Made by a program: the position numbers and the translations under genes. Shown here one piece after another: positions 29,990-30,817 of a stretch of DNA of 30,817 nucleotides (positions are counted from its first letter, which is position 1; the number at the start of each line of letters is the position of its first letter). Source of the stretch: a virus; IMG/VR virus record IMGVR_UViG_3300007276_000187, positions 1 through 30,817 of that record; one strand, given 5' to 3'. The notes below the pieces were generated by a model that was not told the origin of the DNA, made no database searches, and saw nothing but the letters and a program-made list of their open reading frames with translations.

Positions 29990-30015
29990 AAAAAAAGAAC
30001 CTTTCGGTTCTCTTT
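29990..30015. terminator. Bidirectional terminator
   Basis: AGAACC-TTTC-GGTTCT (29996-30011) has on the - strand a GAAA loop and then six to seven T, ending the 30023-30499 gene. On the + strand it is followed by CTTTAGTT and could end the candidate non-coding transcript. Confidence 0.85.
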
Positions 30016-30022
30016 AGTTACT

Positions 30023-30499
30023 CTATTTTGATATTGCCTTGTCTTCTGGTTCAACTGATATCTCAGTCAGGTCAGGATAACCTTGGTTGTCCAGTCTTGG
30101 TACAATTACTTCCAGTTCCAGTTGATTGGTCTCGATATAATCAGTTAGATCAGTCGCTTCCAGATCTCCAGACATTACCAACTGAAGAGCAGTCTCTTTC
30201 ACTTTCTTCAGTTCTCTCTGTTTCTTGGTCCAGGAATTTGTACCAGTCTTGCACATCGTGTTCAAACCAGTCTTCGTGTTAACCTTACTTCCGTATGCAA
30301 CTACTTCAGTATTTTCCCACATCTTATGGTAGTAACAATATACCCACAGATTCCCGTCAGTATCAGTTACTGATGTCGCACTTACGGTCTTACCCGTACA
30401 TAGCTCCAGAATCTGCTCCATAAGCGACTCAACTGTACTATCAGAATTATTGGATAGTAGGTTGAAGATGGTTTTGTGCGTAGATTTAATATTTGACAT
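30023..30499 (-). CDS. Unknown protein, paralogue of the 16452-17006 product
   Basis: 158 residues, ATG at 30499 with a GAGAAAC site. It starts MSNIKSTHKTIF and shares with the 16452-17006 product the ordered motifs K-x-N-T-x-x-G, M-x-K-x-G-T-N, K-x-Q-R and G-D-L-x-x-x-D-L, but has a shorter, less Ala-rich tail ending in acidic and Lys residues. The central part is rich in aromatic residues (W-V-Y-C-Y-Y-H-K-M-W). It stands alone between a strong terminator and a large leader hairpin, the same promoter-hairpin arrangement as its paralogue. No function is recognised; both are probably abundant early proteins. Confidence 0.75.
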   Translation of the reverse strand: MSNIKSTHKTIFNLLSNNSDSTVESLMEQILELCTGKTVSATSVTDTDGNLWVYCYYHKMWENTEVVAYGSKVNTKTGLNTMCKTGTNSWTKKQRELKKVKETALQLVMSGDLEATDLTDYIETNQLELEVIVPRLDNQGYPDLTEISVEPEDKAISK

Positions 30500-30511
30500 T
30501 TTTAGTTTCTC

Positions 30512-30570
30512 GTTTTGTTTGTATGGTAGATATATACTATTATTAATATATATCTGAATACAAACAAAAC
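30512..30570 (-). promoter_or_regulatory. Long leader hairpin before the last gene
   Basis: GTTTTGTTTGTAT (30512-30524) and ATACAAACAAAAC (30558-30570) form a perfect 13-bp stem. Inside, AGATATATA/TATATATCT (30528-30536 and 30547-30555) add nine pairs with a 10-base loop. It ends 12 bases before the start codon, overlapping or abutting the ribosome site, so it may stabilise the transcript or affect translation. Confidence 0.75.
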
Positions 30571-30817
30571 AATATCAAAATTCTGACGAATTTTTAAAGA
30601 TCTTATTAATCGTAAAGATTAATAATTTAAATAATTAATTATTTAAAAACTTATTATATATTATAAATTATAAAAAAGATATAGATATTTTATATTATTT
30701 ATAATAATTATTTATTTAATTAATAATTATTTAAAAACTTATTATATATAAATAATTATAAAAAAGATATAAATATTTAATATAAATATAAATAATTATT
30801 TAATATATTAATAATTA
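30571..30817. repeat. Very AT-rich gene-free DNA with an 88-bp spaced direct repeat
   Basis: No gene is visible. AATTATTTAAAAACTTATTATATA occurs at 30637-30660 and 30725-30748 (24 of 24 bases), each followed by a similar TATAAA-type tract and AAAAAAGATATA, so about 55 bp is duplicated. Many TATAAT-like boxes occur on the - strand and could serve the 30499 gene; none can be singled out. An easily melted region such as an origin is another possibility. Confidence 0.6.

Larger units (their letters stand above)
29635..30015 (+). ncRNA. Candidate non-coding transcript with three 61-nt repeats
   Basis: Predicted from promoter F to the hairpin terminator at 29996-30015. It would start with a 10-bp hairpin followed by TTTTTG (which may also attenuate), then carry the three 61-base repeats. 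Only very short frames without ribosome sites occur (about 25 and 32 codons inside the repeats). The extent is inferred from promoter and terminator only; transcription is untested. An alternative is that these are DNA sites rather than RNA. Confidence 0.35.

Noticed and set aside
1-30817. tRNA genes, integrase or repressor of a lysogeny module
   Set aside because: No cloverleaf with conserved T-loop and acceptor, and no recombinase or repressor motifs, were found by eye; a tRNA scan would be needed to exclude tRNA genes fully.

Overview
The window is a segment of a tailed double-stranded DNA phage with short-tailed (podovirus-type) features. It has a P22-like portal gene, a large ejection-type protein, N-terminally related tail proteins, a T7 gp2.5-like single-strand DNA-binding protein, a family A DNA polymerase, an ATP-dependent ligase and a GH24 lysozyme. 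No ribosomal, tRNA, integrase or bacterial housekeeping gene is visible. The host cannot be fixed from sequence alone. Promoters with TATAAT boxes and Shine-Dalgarno sites fit a Gram-negative host, and a marine gammaproteobacterium is a guess. No phage RNA polymerase lies in this window.

Layout. (1) 1-8573, + strand: virion genes, tightly packed (partial internal protein, portal, large ejection protein, small coiled-coil/membrane protein, two tail proteins), ending at a bidirectional terminator near 8595. (2) 8615-17006, - strand: replication and nucleotide genes (VRR-NUC nuclease, ligase, SNF2-type helicase, Cas4/RecB-like nuclease, dCMP deaminase, dNMP kinase, thymidylate-synthase-family enzyme, DNA polymerase, SSB, one unknown). 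Transcription starts from a divergent control region at 17007-17325. (3) 17326-21788, + strand: small membrane and unknown proteins, a primase-polymerase/SF3 helicase, and a dUTPase/dCTPase of the all-alpha family. (4) 21858-22166, - strand: one unknown gene. (5) 22391-29019, + strand: accessory cassettes of small genes, including a lysozyme, a CXX-repeat protein, zinc-ribbon proteins and three DUF4116-like solenoid proteins. (6) 29070-30022: long gene-free DNA with helically phased repeats, hairpins, a candidate non-coding transcript and three 61-bp repeats. (7) 30023-30499, - strand: a paralogue of the 16452-17006 gene, followed to the window end by extremely AT-rich DNA.

How it fits together. 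The most striking biological inference concerns cytosine. The thymidylate-synthase-family protein has Asp177 where thymidylate synthases have the dUMP-selecting Asn, which is the hallmark of dCMP (hydroxy)methylases. The window also encodes a dUTPase/dCTPase resembling T4 gp56, a dNMP kinase and a dCMP deaminase. Together these form a T4-like set for replacing cytosine in phage DNA, here beside a small T7/P22-like replication and virion set.

A second system-level feature is a family of six + strand promoters. Each has an (A/T)AAAAGTTAT-like block about 33 bp before the first base of TATAAT, and several are followed by a hairpin at the predicted 5' end of the transcript. They head the accessory cassettes and one apparently non-coding unit. 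Three of the cassettes encode DUF4116-like repeat proteins, and two of those share promoter, leader hairpin and terminator, as expected for whole-cassette duplication.
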